Assembly: GCA_020073345.1 (NCBI GenBank)
Contig: JAIQFI010000013.1
Span: 57,287-121,286, forward strand
Source of the DNA: Terriglobia bacterium
Lineage (GTDB): Bacteria > Acidobacteriota > Terriglobia > Bryobacterales > Bryobacteraceae
Reading direction: 5' to 3'
Length of the DNA stretch: 64,000 nt
In this document: positions 51,196 to 58,206 of the stretch, piece by piece
Layout of the letters: every line of letters begins with the position of its first letter
Position numbering within the stretch: the stretch's first letter is position 1
The notes under the pieces: generated by a model
Told to the model about the DNA's origin: nothing
Databases searched by the model: none
What the model saw: only the letters and a program-made list of their open reading frames with translations
Program-made: the position numbers and the translations under genes

Positions 51196-52064
51196 GCCGC
51201 CTTTCGCACCGCCACCTTACGATCGTAGAACGATCGCACGAACCCGGCGATCTCCTCGCAGTGATCCTCCAAGGCGAAGTGGCCGGTGTCGAGCATATGG
51301 AGTTCGGCGTTTTTGACATCGCGCTGGAACGCGCGACCGCCTTCCTGAGTGAAGATCGGATCGTTCGCGCCCCACACCAAAAGCGTTGGCGGTTGGTTCT
51401 TGCGGAGATACTCGTGCCAGTGCGGATACTGATCGACGTTCGTCCGGTAATCATAGAACAGGTCGAGCTGGATGCGGTGATTCTCTGGCCGGCCGAGGAA
51501 GAACAGGTCCGTGTTCCAGTTATCCGGGCTGAGCTTGTCGGGGTTGCGCGTGCCTTCGCTGTAAATCCATTTCACTCCGTCGGGCGTGAAGAAGCCGGCA
51601 AGGGGTGCTTCCGTCTCCGGAGTGCGGTTCTTCCAGAGCGCTGTCCGCAATGCATCCCACACGCCGGTGAATCCCTCCTCATAGGCGTTGCCGTTCTGGG
51701 AGACGATGCCCTCGATCCACTCGGGGTGGCGCGCGGCGATACGGAATCCGACCGGCGAGCCATAGTCCTGAATGAACATCGTGAACCTCTTAATGCTGAG
51801 CGACACCAGTAGTTTCTCGACAACCTCGGATAGTTTGTCGAAGGTGTACGAGAAGTTGTCGGGCGACGGAGCGTCGGTATTGCCGAAGCCCGGATAGTCC
51901 GGCGCGATTAAATAGAACTTGTCAGCCAGCTTCTCCATAAGATTGCGATACATGTGTGAGGACGATGGGAAGCCATGGAGGAGGAGCATCGCTGGGTTCT
52001 TGGGGTCGCCTGCTTCCCGGTAGAAGACCTTCAAGCCGTCAATGTCTGCGTATTTGTAGTTCAT
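51192..52064 (-). CDS. Alpha/beta hydrolase of the epoxide hydrolase/haloalkane dehalogenase type
   Basis: 290 residues: LLHGFPSSSHMYRNL (oxyanion HGFP), nucleophile Asp in FIQDYGSPVGF rather than Ser, and final His in DTGHFALEDHCEEIAGFV. Asp nucleophiles mark epoxide hydrolases and haloalkane dehalogenases. First gene of the operon, with AAAGGAAA before the ATG, and transcribed from the sigma-54 promoter at 52092-52108. The substrate may be the inducer of the divergent activator. Confidence 0.87.
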   Translation of the reverse strand: MNYKYADIDGLKVFYREAGDPKNPAMLLLHGFPSSSHMYRNLMEKLADKFYLIAPDYPGFGNTDAPSPDNFSYTFDKLSEVVEKLLVSLSIKRFTMFIQDYGSPVGFRIAARHPEWIEGIVSQNGNAYEEGFTGVWDALRTALWKNRTPETEAPLAGFFTPDGVKWIYSEGTRNPDKLSPDNWNTDLFFLGRPENHRIQLDLFYDYRTNVDQYPHWHEYLRKNQPPTLLVWGANDPIFTQEGGRAFQRDVKNAELHMLDTGHFALEDHCEEIAGFVRSFYDRKVAVRKAA

Positions 52065-52091
52065 GGGGTGTTTCCTTTCGCATTAGGAAAA

Positions 52092-52108
52092 TGCACCGGG
52101 ATGGCCAA
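52092..52108 (-). promoter_or_regulatory. Sigma-54 (-24/-12) promoter
   Basis: Minus strand TTGGCCATCCCGGTGCA: GG of the -24 and GC of the -12 at exactly the canonical 10-base gap (consensus TTGGCACG-N4-TTGCA). Start codon 52064 lies 28 bases downstream. The gene encoding a sigma-54 activator lies directly on the other side. Confidence 0.8.
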
Positions 52109-52160
52109 TGTGTTGGTGGTGTGTTATCAATACCTTCCACTCAATCTGCGGGTTGCAGCC

Positions 52161-52176
52161 TTGTGATTCTTCACGA
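52161..52176. promoter_or_regulatory. Enhancer-type palindrome 1 (UAS)
   Basis: TTGTGATTCTTCACGA: half sites TTGTGA and TCACGA with a 4-base gap. About 60 bases upstream of the sigma-54 promoter. Near copy of the palindrome at 52200. Confidence 0.65.
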
Positions 52177-52180
52177 ACCG

Positions 52181-52207
52181 GGAATAACCCGCCACGAATT
52201 TGTGATT
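52181..52207 (+). promoter_or_regulatory. GGAATA-type promoter of the sigma-54 activator gene
   Basis: GGAATAACC (52181-52189) with GATT at 52204-52207 at the standard spacing. The -35 lies between the two palindromes and the -10 lies inside the second, so the bound activator would block its own transcription. Confidence 0.6.
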
Positions 52208-52215
52208 ACTCACAA
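52200..52215. promoter_or_regulatory. Enhancer-type palindrome 2 (UAS)
   Basis: TTGTGATTACTCACAA: perfect TTGTGA-N4-TCACAA inverted repeat, 39 bases centre to centre from palindrome 1. A probable binding site for the Fis-type HTH of the adjacent activator. Confidence 0.72.
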
Positions 52216-52227
52216 GATGACCATCCC

Positions 52228-53796
52228 ATGGATCTCCATCCCGTAATTCTTTCGATCGCTCAGGCGGCAGATCCCCCTTCCGTCCTCGGGCAGATAGTCA
52301 AAGCCATCATGGCCAACGAGCACGTTGCCCTGGCTCGGATCTGGTTTCTCGACCAAGACGGCAACTGCCCCGTTTGCGGAGGTGCCAGCGAGGAAACGTC
52401 GCTGCACATGCGTGCGAGCGGAGGGCGGCCGCGGGAGGCCGGGGCCGATTGGGGCCGGATCGACGGCTCGCACCACCGAGTTCCGCTGGATTCCGAGCGA
52501 AAGCTCGCGCACATGGCACGCACCGGAGAGACGGTGCTTGTTCCCGATATCGCAGGGGTTCACGATGCGGTGATCGATCGCGAATGGGCGAAACAAGAAC
52601 AGATCGAAGGATTCATTGGCCATCCGCTTCGCTTTCGGGGAGGGATCGTCGGAGTACTGGCGGTGTTCCTACGCGTACATCCGAATCAGAGCACGCTCGA
52701 CTGGCTGAGCACGTTTGCGGCGCACGCCGCAGTAGCGATCGGAAATTGCCGCGCATTCCAGCAGATCGATCAGCTCCGCCGCCAACTGGAATTGGAACGG
52801 GACTACCTGCGTGAGGAGGTCGTCGAGACGGGTGATTTCAGGGATATCGTCGGCCAGAGTCCGGCACTAACGCGAGTGCTTCAGCAGATCGATCTGGTGG
52901 CGCAAACCGATTCGAGCGTGTTGATCCAGGGTGAATCCGGCACCGGCAAGGAGCTCATCGCGCGGGCCATTCATCAGCGCAGCCGCCGCGCCGGTAAGGC
53001 ACTCATTCGCGTAAACTGCGGATCGATTCCGAAGGATCTCTTCGAAAGCGAATTCTTTGGCCACGTTAAGGGCTCGTTCACTGGTGCGATTCGCGACCGC
53101 GCCGGGCGTTTTCAGCTCGCCGACGGCGGGACGCTGTTTCTGGATGAAGTCGGCGAAATCCCGCTCGACCTTCAGTCGAAACTGCTGCGGGTCTTACAAG
53201 AGGGAGAATTTGAGCGCGTCGGCGATGAGCACACGCGGCGGGTGAACGTGCGAGTGATCGCGGCTACCAACCGCGACCTGCGGACGGCTTCTGAAGAAGG
53301 GCGCTTCCGCCTGGACTTGTTCTACCGGCTAAGTGTGTTCCCTTTAGAAATTCCCTCGCTGCGTGACCGCCGCGAAGACATCCCGCACTTGGCGTTGCAT
53401 TTAGTAAAACAGGCCTGCACTCGTATGCACTTGCCGGAGGCGAAGCTTCCACACCGTGAGATGGCCCGCCTAGAAGCCTACGATTGGCCCGGTAACGTGA
53501 GGGAGTTGCAGAACGTCGTGGAACGCGCCCTGATTCTCGCCCAAGGTGGACCGCTGGAGTTTGACCTTCAAGGAGGACGTAACCACAAGGCAGCGCGTGC
53601 CAATGAAGATTGTTCGGAATTCTACACGGAGGCCGAGTGGAGAGACAAGGAACGAGCAAACCTGCTCCAAGCGCTGAAACATGCGCGCGGCAAGGTCTCT
53701 GGCGCAGGGGGTGCCGCCGAACTGCTTGGCGTCAACCCGAATACTCTTGCTTCCCGGCTTCGTACGCTCGGAATCTCCCGGAGTTACAGCGGGTAG
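52228..53796 (+). CDS. GAF-domain sigma-54-dependent transcriptional activator
   Basis: 522 residues from ATG 52228. Domain order: GAF-type sensor (about 1-190, with CPVCGG near residue 45), a short coiled coil, AAA+ domain with Walker A (IQGESGTGKELIARA), the sigma-54-contact loop GSFTGA (Ser in place of the usual Ala), Walker B (GGTLFLDEVGEI) and arginine-finger region (RVIAATNRDL), then a C-terminal Fis-type HTH (LLGVNPNTLASRLRTLGI). No receiver domain, so it senses a ligand as FhlA and NorR do. It should drive the divergent hydrolase/MOSC/DUF429 operon through sigma-54. Confidence 0.92.
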   Translation: MDLHPVILSIAQAADPPSVLGQIVKAIMANEHVALARIWFLDQDGNCPVCGGASEETSLHMRASGGRPREAGADWGRIDGSHHRVPLDSERKLAHMARTGETVLVPDIAGVHDAVIDREWAKQEQIEGFIGHPLRFRGGIVGVLAVFLRVHPNQSTLDWLSTFAAHAAVAIGNCRAFQQIDQLRRQLELERDYLREEVVETGDFRDIVGQSPALTRVLQQIDLVAQTDSSVLIQGESGTGKELIARAIHQRSRRAGKALIRVNCGSIPKDLFESEFFGHVKGSFTGAIRDRAGRFQLADGGTLFLDEVGEIPLDLQSKLLRVLQEGEFERVGDEHTRRVNVRVIAATNRDLRTASEEGRFRLDLFYRLSVFPLEIPSLRDRREDIPHLALHLVKQACTRMHLPEAKLPHREMARLEAYDWPGNVRELQNVVERALILAQGGPLEFDLQGGRNHKAARANEDCSEFYTEAEWRDKERANLLQALKHARGKVSGAGGAAELLGVNPNTLASRLRTLGISRSYSG

Positions 53797-54132
53797 GGTT
53801 GCTAAGGACTGCCGCCGCCGGTCGGTCGTGTACAACCTGAACCAAGTTTTGCGCCAAAGTGAATGTGGTAAAGATTCCGCAAGCTCTCACTGTTGTCAAT
53901 TCAGGTCTGGCAGTCGGCGAAGCCCGAGCCAGCGCACTGTGCTTCGATTGTCCTTCCAAAAAGGAGTTCACCGAGACCGTCCAGGTCACAACGATGCCGT
54001 ATCAAAACCGTATCAAAACCCCATCTCCAACAACGACTGGAGTTGCTAATCGAGCGAAGAGCAGATTCCCCAGATTATTGATAATAATAAGAACAGCGTA
54101 GAGAGCTGGGAACCAAAAGAAGCCTACTGTTC
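53797..54132. other. Mobile-element debris, no gene
   Basis: About 335 bases with no credible open frame. From 53997 to about 54085 there is a third, more diverged copy of the sequence that follows the tRNA halves: the doubled CCGTATCAAAA, then ATCGAGCGAAG and AGATTCCCCAGATTATTG, matching the CGAGCGAAGCAGATTCTCC block at 9544. Confidence 0.6.
53997..54020 (+). repeat. Tandem CCGTATCAAAA doublet, copy C
   Basis: Two direct copies of CCGTATCAAAA, as at 9491. No tRNA fragment precedes this copy. Confidence 0.55.
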
Positions 54133-54179
54133 GCTTCACACGCAGGAGGTCACAGGTTCGAGTCCTGTCGCGCCCACCA
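54133..54179 (+). tRNA. 3' half of tRNA-Val(CAC), second copy; candidate att site
   Basis: GCTTCACACGCAGG (end of the anticodon stem-loop), AGGTC, T-arm ACAGG TTCGAGT CCTGT, acceptor 3' strand CGCGCCC, A, CCA. The 5' anticodon strand no longer pairs and the D-arm is missing. Against the copy at 9398 both bases of the outer T-stem pair are changed (G-C to A-T), so the two come from different tRNA-Val genes or alleles rather than from simple decay. Confidence 0.78.
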
Positions 54180-54222
54180 TTTTCAATAGCTTACAGCAGC
54201 GTATTTCTTGAACTATGCAGGA

Positions 54223-54247
54223 ACCGTATCAAGACCGTATCAAAACC
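54223..54247 (+). repeat. Tandem CCGTATCAAAA doublet, copy B
   Basis: Doublet with one change in the first unit (CCGTATCAAGA). It is at the same distance from the tRNA half as in copy A. Confidence 0.5.
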
Positions 54248-54402
54248 CTTCATTCCGGGAGCAAGACCCGCATCTACGCGCGAAGCAAATTCTCCAAGTG
54301 AATGAAAAGAGGTGGAGGGATAGAACGGTTGTAGCTCTTGGAGCAGGGGCTGATTTCTGATAGGCAGGAGGTCAGAGGTTCAAATGAATAAATCGCAAGC
54401 AC

Positions 54403-54765
54403 GTGAAAGCAAGTGAAATACGGCAGGAGGCGTCCCTAGGCCGGTCGCGCGACACCGCGCGGAAGAAATACAAACCTCGTCGTGCCCACGTGGTCGAGGC
54501 GGAATGCGGAGGTGGTGCCACGGAATCGGCTTCGCGCCGGCGGGAATTGCTGGGTGAGGTTTCGCTTTTCCCATTGAATGAGCGGATACTGGAATTAGCG
54601 CGGCTGCTGGTGGTTCCGGGTACGATCCCAGAGAAGGCAGGCCCAGATGCAGTGCATTACGCCCCAGCGGCAGTGGAAGAGTGTGAATTTCTACTTACCT
54701 GGAACTTCCGGCATATCGCGAACGTTCGTATTCGCCGTGAAGTGGAGAGGATTCTTTTTCGAACC
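54403..54765 (+). pseudogene. PIN-domain toxin remnant, copy B
   Basis: Open frame reading RRELLGEVSLFPLNERILEL, ARLLVVPGTIPEKAGPDAVH, then ECEFLLTWNFRHIANVRIRR: the middle and C-terminal part of a VapC-like PIN protein. The N-terminal third with the first catalytic Asp is missing and the natural C-terminal end is cut; the frame runs straight into the antitoxin-like gene. The copy near 9.7 kb is further decayed. Probably inactive. Confidence 0.65.
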
Positions 54766-54978
54766 ATGGCTACACCAAAACGACCATCTGTACGCCGGAG
54801 GAGCTTATCTGAGCAGAAACCGTGGGAAGACGAAGTGCTCCAAGAGGTTTACGCGGTGCGGGACTCCTACGCGGCGGAGCACGGCTACAACCTGGATCAG
54901 ATCTATGCAGACCTAAAACGCCGGGAGGCGAGCAGCGACCTCCGTTGGTCAGACTCGCGCCCTCTGGCTAAGGCGTAA
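54766..54978 (+). CDS. Small antitoxin-like protein, copy B
   Basis: 70 residues from ATG 54766, nearly identical to the product of 9870-10082 (EDEVLQEVYAVRDSYAAEHG and following are unchanged). Presumed antitoxin of PIN toxins. It may instead be read as the C-terminal part of a 191-codon frame together with the PIN remnant. Confidence 0.6.
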   Translation: MATPKRPSVRRRSLSEQKPWEDEVLQEVYAVRDSYAAEHGYNLDQIYADLKRREASSDLRWSDSRPLAKA

Positions 54979-55264
54979 CTACCGACGCCGCCACGTTACA
55001 TCCTTCCTTAAGCGTGGCGTTCACCAACGCACTGATTTAGCTGTGTTGGGCAATGGAAACGGAATGACCTTAGCCCGATGGCTGCCACAGAGCAGATCAT
55101 CAGCCGTCACGACGTCAGGTGGTTGCTCCTGTGCGAGCACGGCGGCAGCAGGCTGCTTGGTGGTCCGACGAAGGGGTCTAGCTGTAGCATTCGTCCGACG
55201 AATGGCTCCCATCGCCACAATCAATTTCTGCGGTACTAGTCCCCCAGCCTATACTGGCGGAAAC

Positions 55265-55696
55265 ATGGTGCACCGCAATTTCCGTATCTTGGCTGTTCTA
55301 ACAGTCCTGTTGGCAACGACGTTTTCAGCGGTGGCTCACCACGGAAGCAACGTTTCCTATCACACGGACCAGACGATGACAATCGCTGGTACAGTCACAG
55401 AGTGGGAATTCATCAACCCGCATCCGCAGATCTACTTCGATGTCAAAACCGAAACCGGCGAGATCGCGCATTGGGCGGCGGAATTGCTGCCGACGCCCTC
55501 GATGATGAAGAACATGAAGGTAGGCTGGACCCGCACGACACTCAAGCCGGGCGATCAAATTGTGCTGGTCTGCAATCCGCCGCGAGCTGTTGGCGCGAAA
55601 GCGTGTCTGGCAAAGGAGCTGAAAATCAACGGCAAGGACTGGCCGGTGGCGCCGGGCGGCGGTGGGGCGCCGGGCGCGGCGAAAGGGAAGCAGTGA
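55265..55696 (+). CDS. DUF6152 family exported protein
   Basis: 143 residues from ATG 55265: a signal peptide (RILAVLTVLLATTFSAVAHH), then TMTIAGTVTEWEFINPHPQI, HWAAELLPTPSMMKNMKVGW and TTLKPGDQIVLVCNPP, the DUF6152 pattern (small beta-barrel after AHH). The tail GGGGAPGAAKGKQ is low complexity. First gene of a tightly coupled operon: its TGA overlaps the next ATG by one base. Function unknown. Confidence 0.83.
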   Translation: MVHRNFRILAVLTVLLATTFSAVAHHGSNVSYHTDQTMTIAGTVTEWEFINPHPQIYFDVKTETGEIAHWAAELLPTPSMMKNMKVGWTRTTLKPGDQIVLVCNPPRAVGAKACLAKELKINGKDWPVAPGGGGAPGAAKGKQ

Positions 55697-56493
55697 TGCG
55701 ATGGGCCGAGCTAGTTGCGATCACCGCGGCATCCAATCTGGTGGTGTGCGCACAGGCTGCTCGGGATTTCGATCCGCACGATTTGTCGGGGCATTGGAAT
55801 CGGACCAGCCGGTTCCAGACCTTCAGTAATGTGTGGTCCGGCCAGGGTCCGACGCAAGGGACGGAAGAAGCTCCATTCACGGCCGCCGGCAAGGCGCGCT
55901 TCGAAAAGAACAAACCGGGGTATGGTCCGCGTGCGGTGCCACCGGCGGTCGGCAACGATCCGATGGGGACGTGCGATCCACTGGGTATTCCGCGGCTGTT
56001 GAACACGGAAGTGATTTCGCCGCACCAGACGATGGAGATCGTCCAGGTGCCAGGGCGGATGATTCAGTTCTTCGAGTGGCACCATGACTGGCGCGAGGTA
56101 TTCACGGACGGCCGGAAACTGCCGTCCGCCGACGAAGTGGATCCTAGCTGGAACGGCACTTCGATCGGCCGTTGGGACGGCGACGTATTTGTGGTCTCCA
56201 GCATAGGGTTCGATGATCGGACGTGGCTCGACAAATTCGGGTACCCGCATAGTGAGAACATGCGGCTCGAGGAGCGTTACCGCCGGCGCGATCGGGATAC
56301 CTTGGAGTTGACGATGACCTTGACCGATCCCGAGACCTACACGCGCCCGTGGGTAAGTGACACGAAGGTTTTCCGTATCGATCGGGAAAAGTCGAAGCGT
56401 TGGGACGAGCAGATTTACTGCGTGCCGACTGAAGAATACAAGTTTAACCAGCGCGTCAGAGACGTGGCGGGCGGCAAGGAATCCAAACAATGA
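55696..56493 (+). CDS. Exported protein partner of DUF6152
   Basis: 265 residues with an N-terminal signal sequence (VAITAASNLVVCAQAARD). Contains GTCDPLGIPRLLNTEVISPH, QFFEWHHDWREVFTDGRKLP, SIGRWDGDVFVVSSIGFDD and RLEERYRRRDRDTLELTMTL, a lipocalin-like beta-rich family that accompanies DUF6152 genes in acidobacteria and proteobacteria. No enzyme motif recognised. The frame is open upstream from 55402, but that part is the DUF6152 gene. Confidence 0.75.
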   Translation: MRWAELVAITAASNLVVCAQAARDFDPHDLSGHWNRTSRFQTFSNVWSGQGPTQGTEEAPFTAAGKARFEKNKPGYGPRAVPPAVGNDPMGTCDPLGIPRLLNTEVISPHQTMEIVQVPGRMIQFFEWHHDWREVFTDGRKLPSADEVDPSWNGTSIGRWDGDVFVVSSIGFDDRTWLDKFGYPHSENMRLEERYRRRDRDTLELTMTLTDPETYTRPWVSDTKVFRIDREKSKRWDEQIYCVPTEEYKFNQRVRDVAGGKESKQ

Positions 56494-57428
56494 GGATGTC
56501 GAAAGGGCTGGCCGTTCTGGGATTGCTTGTCGGCGGGAGCGCACAGGCACAGGGGACACTTGAGGACCACCTTGCGCGGGCGAAAAGCGCGGCGGGGAGC
56601 CGGTGGACAGAAGCCGCTAATTACTTCTGCGGGGAATCGTCGGTGGCGAACCGCCCGACGGATCCAGCCATTGAGCCGACGCGGTTGTTCGACAATCTCT
56701 CGGTGGTGGGGAGCGTCGGTACTGCGGTCTACATCGTGGAAACCAGTGAAGGACTGATCCTGATCGATGCCGGATACCCTGAGCAGATCCAGTCCGTCCT
56801 TCTTCCCGGTCTCAAAGCGCTCGGGTTTGACCTTGCCAAGGTACGCTACATCATCGTGCTGCATGGACACTCGGATCACTTCGGCGCAGCCCGCTACTTC
56901 CAGGACACGTACCAGACCAAGGTCTTTCTCTCGGCGCCCGACTGGGATTTGCTCGACGCGCCTCAGGCCAAAGGCAAGGCTGGCGCTGCTCCAGCCCCGC
57001 GCCGCGACCAGGTGGTCACGGATGGGAAGCCAATCATCCTCGGCAACACGACGATCCTGCCGGTGCTGGTTCCCGGGCACACTCCCGGCGCGTTGGCTCT
57101 GATCTTTCCCGTGTTCGATAAAGGGCGGAAGCACACCGCGGGATTGTTCGGCGGCACGGTCTTAACTGCCGGATTCGTCACCGCAGATGGCTTACGCGAT
57201 TACGTGAAGTCGATCCAGAAGTATGCGGGCATCGCCGCGGACAATCATGTCGACGTGGAGATCCAGAATCACCCGCTGATGGATGGATTCGCCGCCCGTC
57301 TGGAACAGCTGAAGAAACGCCGCGCGCAGGACCCGCACCCGTTCGTCATTAAAGAGAGCGACTACGCTGCATTCCTGAATGTCATGTCCGAATGCAGCCA
57401 AGCGCAGCTCATTCGCAAGGGGAACTGA
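56490..57428 (+). CDS. Metallo-beta-lactamase-fold hydrolase (subclass B3-like), exported
   Basis: 312 residues with a signal peptide (AVLGLLVGGSAQAQG). Full metal site: LHGHSDHFGA (His125, His127, Asp129, His130), PGHTPGALAL and a later His in IQNHPLMDG. Layout is that of B3 beta-lactamases and related lactonases. It starts in ATGA overlap with the previous gene and ends overlapping the next ATG by one base. The substrate is unknown; the operon suggests turnover of an exogenous compound rather than antibiotic resistance. Confidence 0.87.
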   Translation: MRMSKGLAVLGLLVGGSAQAQGTLEDHLARAKSAAGSRWTEAANYFCGESSVANRPTDPAIEPTRLFDNLSVVGSVGTAVYIVETSEGLILIDAGYPEQIQSVLLPGLKALGFDLAKVRYIIVLHGHSDHFGAARYFQDTYQTKVFLSAPDWDLLDAPQAKGKAGAAPAPRRDQVVTDGKPIILGNTTILPVLVPGHTPGALALIFPVFDKGRKHTAGLFGGTVLTAGFVTADGLRDYVKSIQKYAGIAADNHVDVEIQNHPLMDGFAARLEQLKKRRAQDPHPFVIKESDYAAFLNVMSECSQAQLIRKGN

Positions 57429-58195
57429 TGTCGCGTTGGTCGCTCGCCACGTCCGGAACGATTGTGCTCGCCCTCGCGGGCGTCCTCAGCGCACAACCAC
57501 CTGCCGCAGGTCCCGCTGGAGGACGCGGCGGTCCAGGACGCGCCGGTCCTGCGGCTGCACTTTTCGATCCCACGGGGTACTGGGTCGCACAGATCACTGA
57601 AGATTGGAAAGAACGCATCCATCCCGCGGCGAAAGGCGACGTTGGCAGCATCCCGGTCAGCGCGGCCGGCCGTCGGGAGGCTGCCGCCTGGGATCCGGCC
57701 TCAGCCAATTCATGCAAGGCTTACGGCGTCGGCGGAATCCTTCGCATGCCCGGACGCGCTCACATTACCTGGGAAGGGAATAACCTCAAGATCGATTCCG
57801 ACGCCGGCGCCCAGACTCGCGTGCTCTCCTTTGGAACCCCGAATGGCCAAGCCGGCAGTCTTCAGGGTGTCTCGGTTGCTTCTTGGGATCGTCTTGCGCC
57901 TGCTCTCAGCGGCTTCACGCTGGGAGGACGCGGTGGCGGGGGAGGCTCTCTGAAAGTCGTCACCACGCAGGCAAGCCCGGGGTACTTCGCGCGCAACGGC
58001 GTGCCTTATGGGGCCAAAGCCACGTTTACCGAATACTATGATCGCCAGGAGATCCCCGGGGGAGACACTCTCCTCGTCATCACCGTTGAGGTCACCGATC
58101 CAGACTACTTAAACGGGCCCTACTGGTACAGCGTGCACTTCAAGAAAGAAGCGGACGCCGCCGGCTGGAACCCGCAGCCGTGCGACGCAAGATAG
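57428..58195 (+). CDS. Exported Gly-rich-linker protein, lipocalin-like
   Basis: 255 residues from ATG 57428: signal peptide, a Gly/Pro/Ala/Arg linker (PAGGRGGPGRAGPA), then FDPTGYWVAQITEDWKERI, RMPGRAHITWEGNNLKID, SPGYFARNGVPYGAKATFTE. The body is homologous to the N-terminal domain of the next protein (YWTGNMQEDG; GWFRRNGLPESDQATLTE) and more distantly to the product of 55696-56493. Function unknown. Confidence 0.75.
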   Translation: MSRWSLATSGTIVLALAGVLSAQPPAAGPAGGRGGPGRAGPAAALFDPTGYWVAQITEDWKERIHPAAKGDVGSIPVSAAGRREAAAWDPASANSCKAYGVGGILRMPGRAHITWEGNNLKIDSDAGAQTRVLSFGTPNGQAGSLQGVSVASWDRLAPALSGFTLGGRGGGGGSLKVVTTQASPGYFARNGVPYGAKATFTEYYDRQEIPGGDTLLVITVEVTDPDYLNGPYWYSVHFKKEADAAGWNPQPCDAR

Positions 58196-58206
58196 GTATG
58201 GCGATC

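Larger units (their letters stand above)
54133..54978 (+). repeat. Long direct repeat, copy B (tRNA half + PIN/antitoxin remnant)
   Basis: Matches 9401-10082 in order and orientation, with about 170 extra bases (54385-54560) that restore more of the PIN gene. Together the two copies bracket about 45 kb. Confidence 0.8.
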
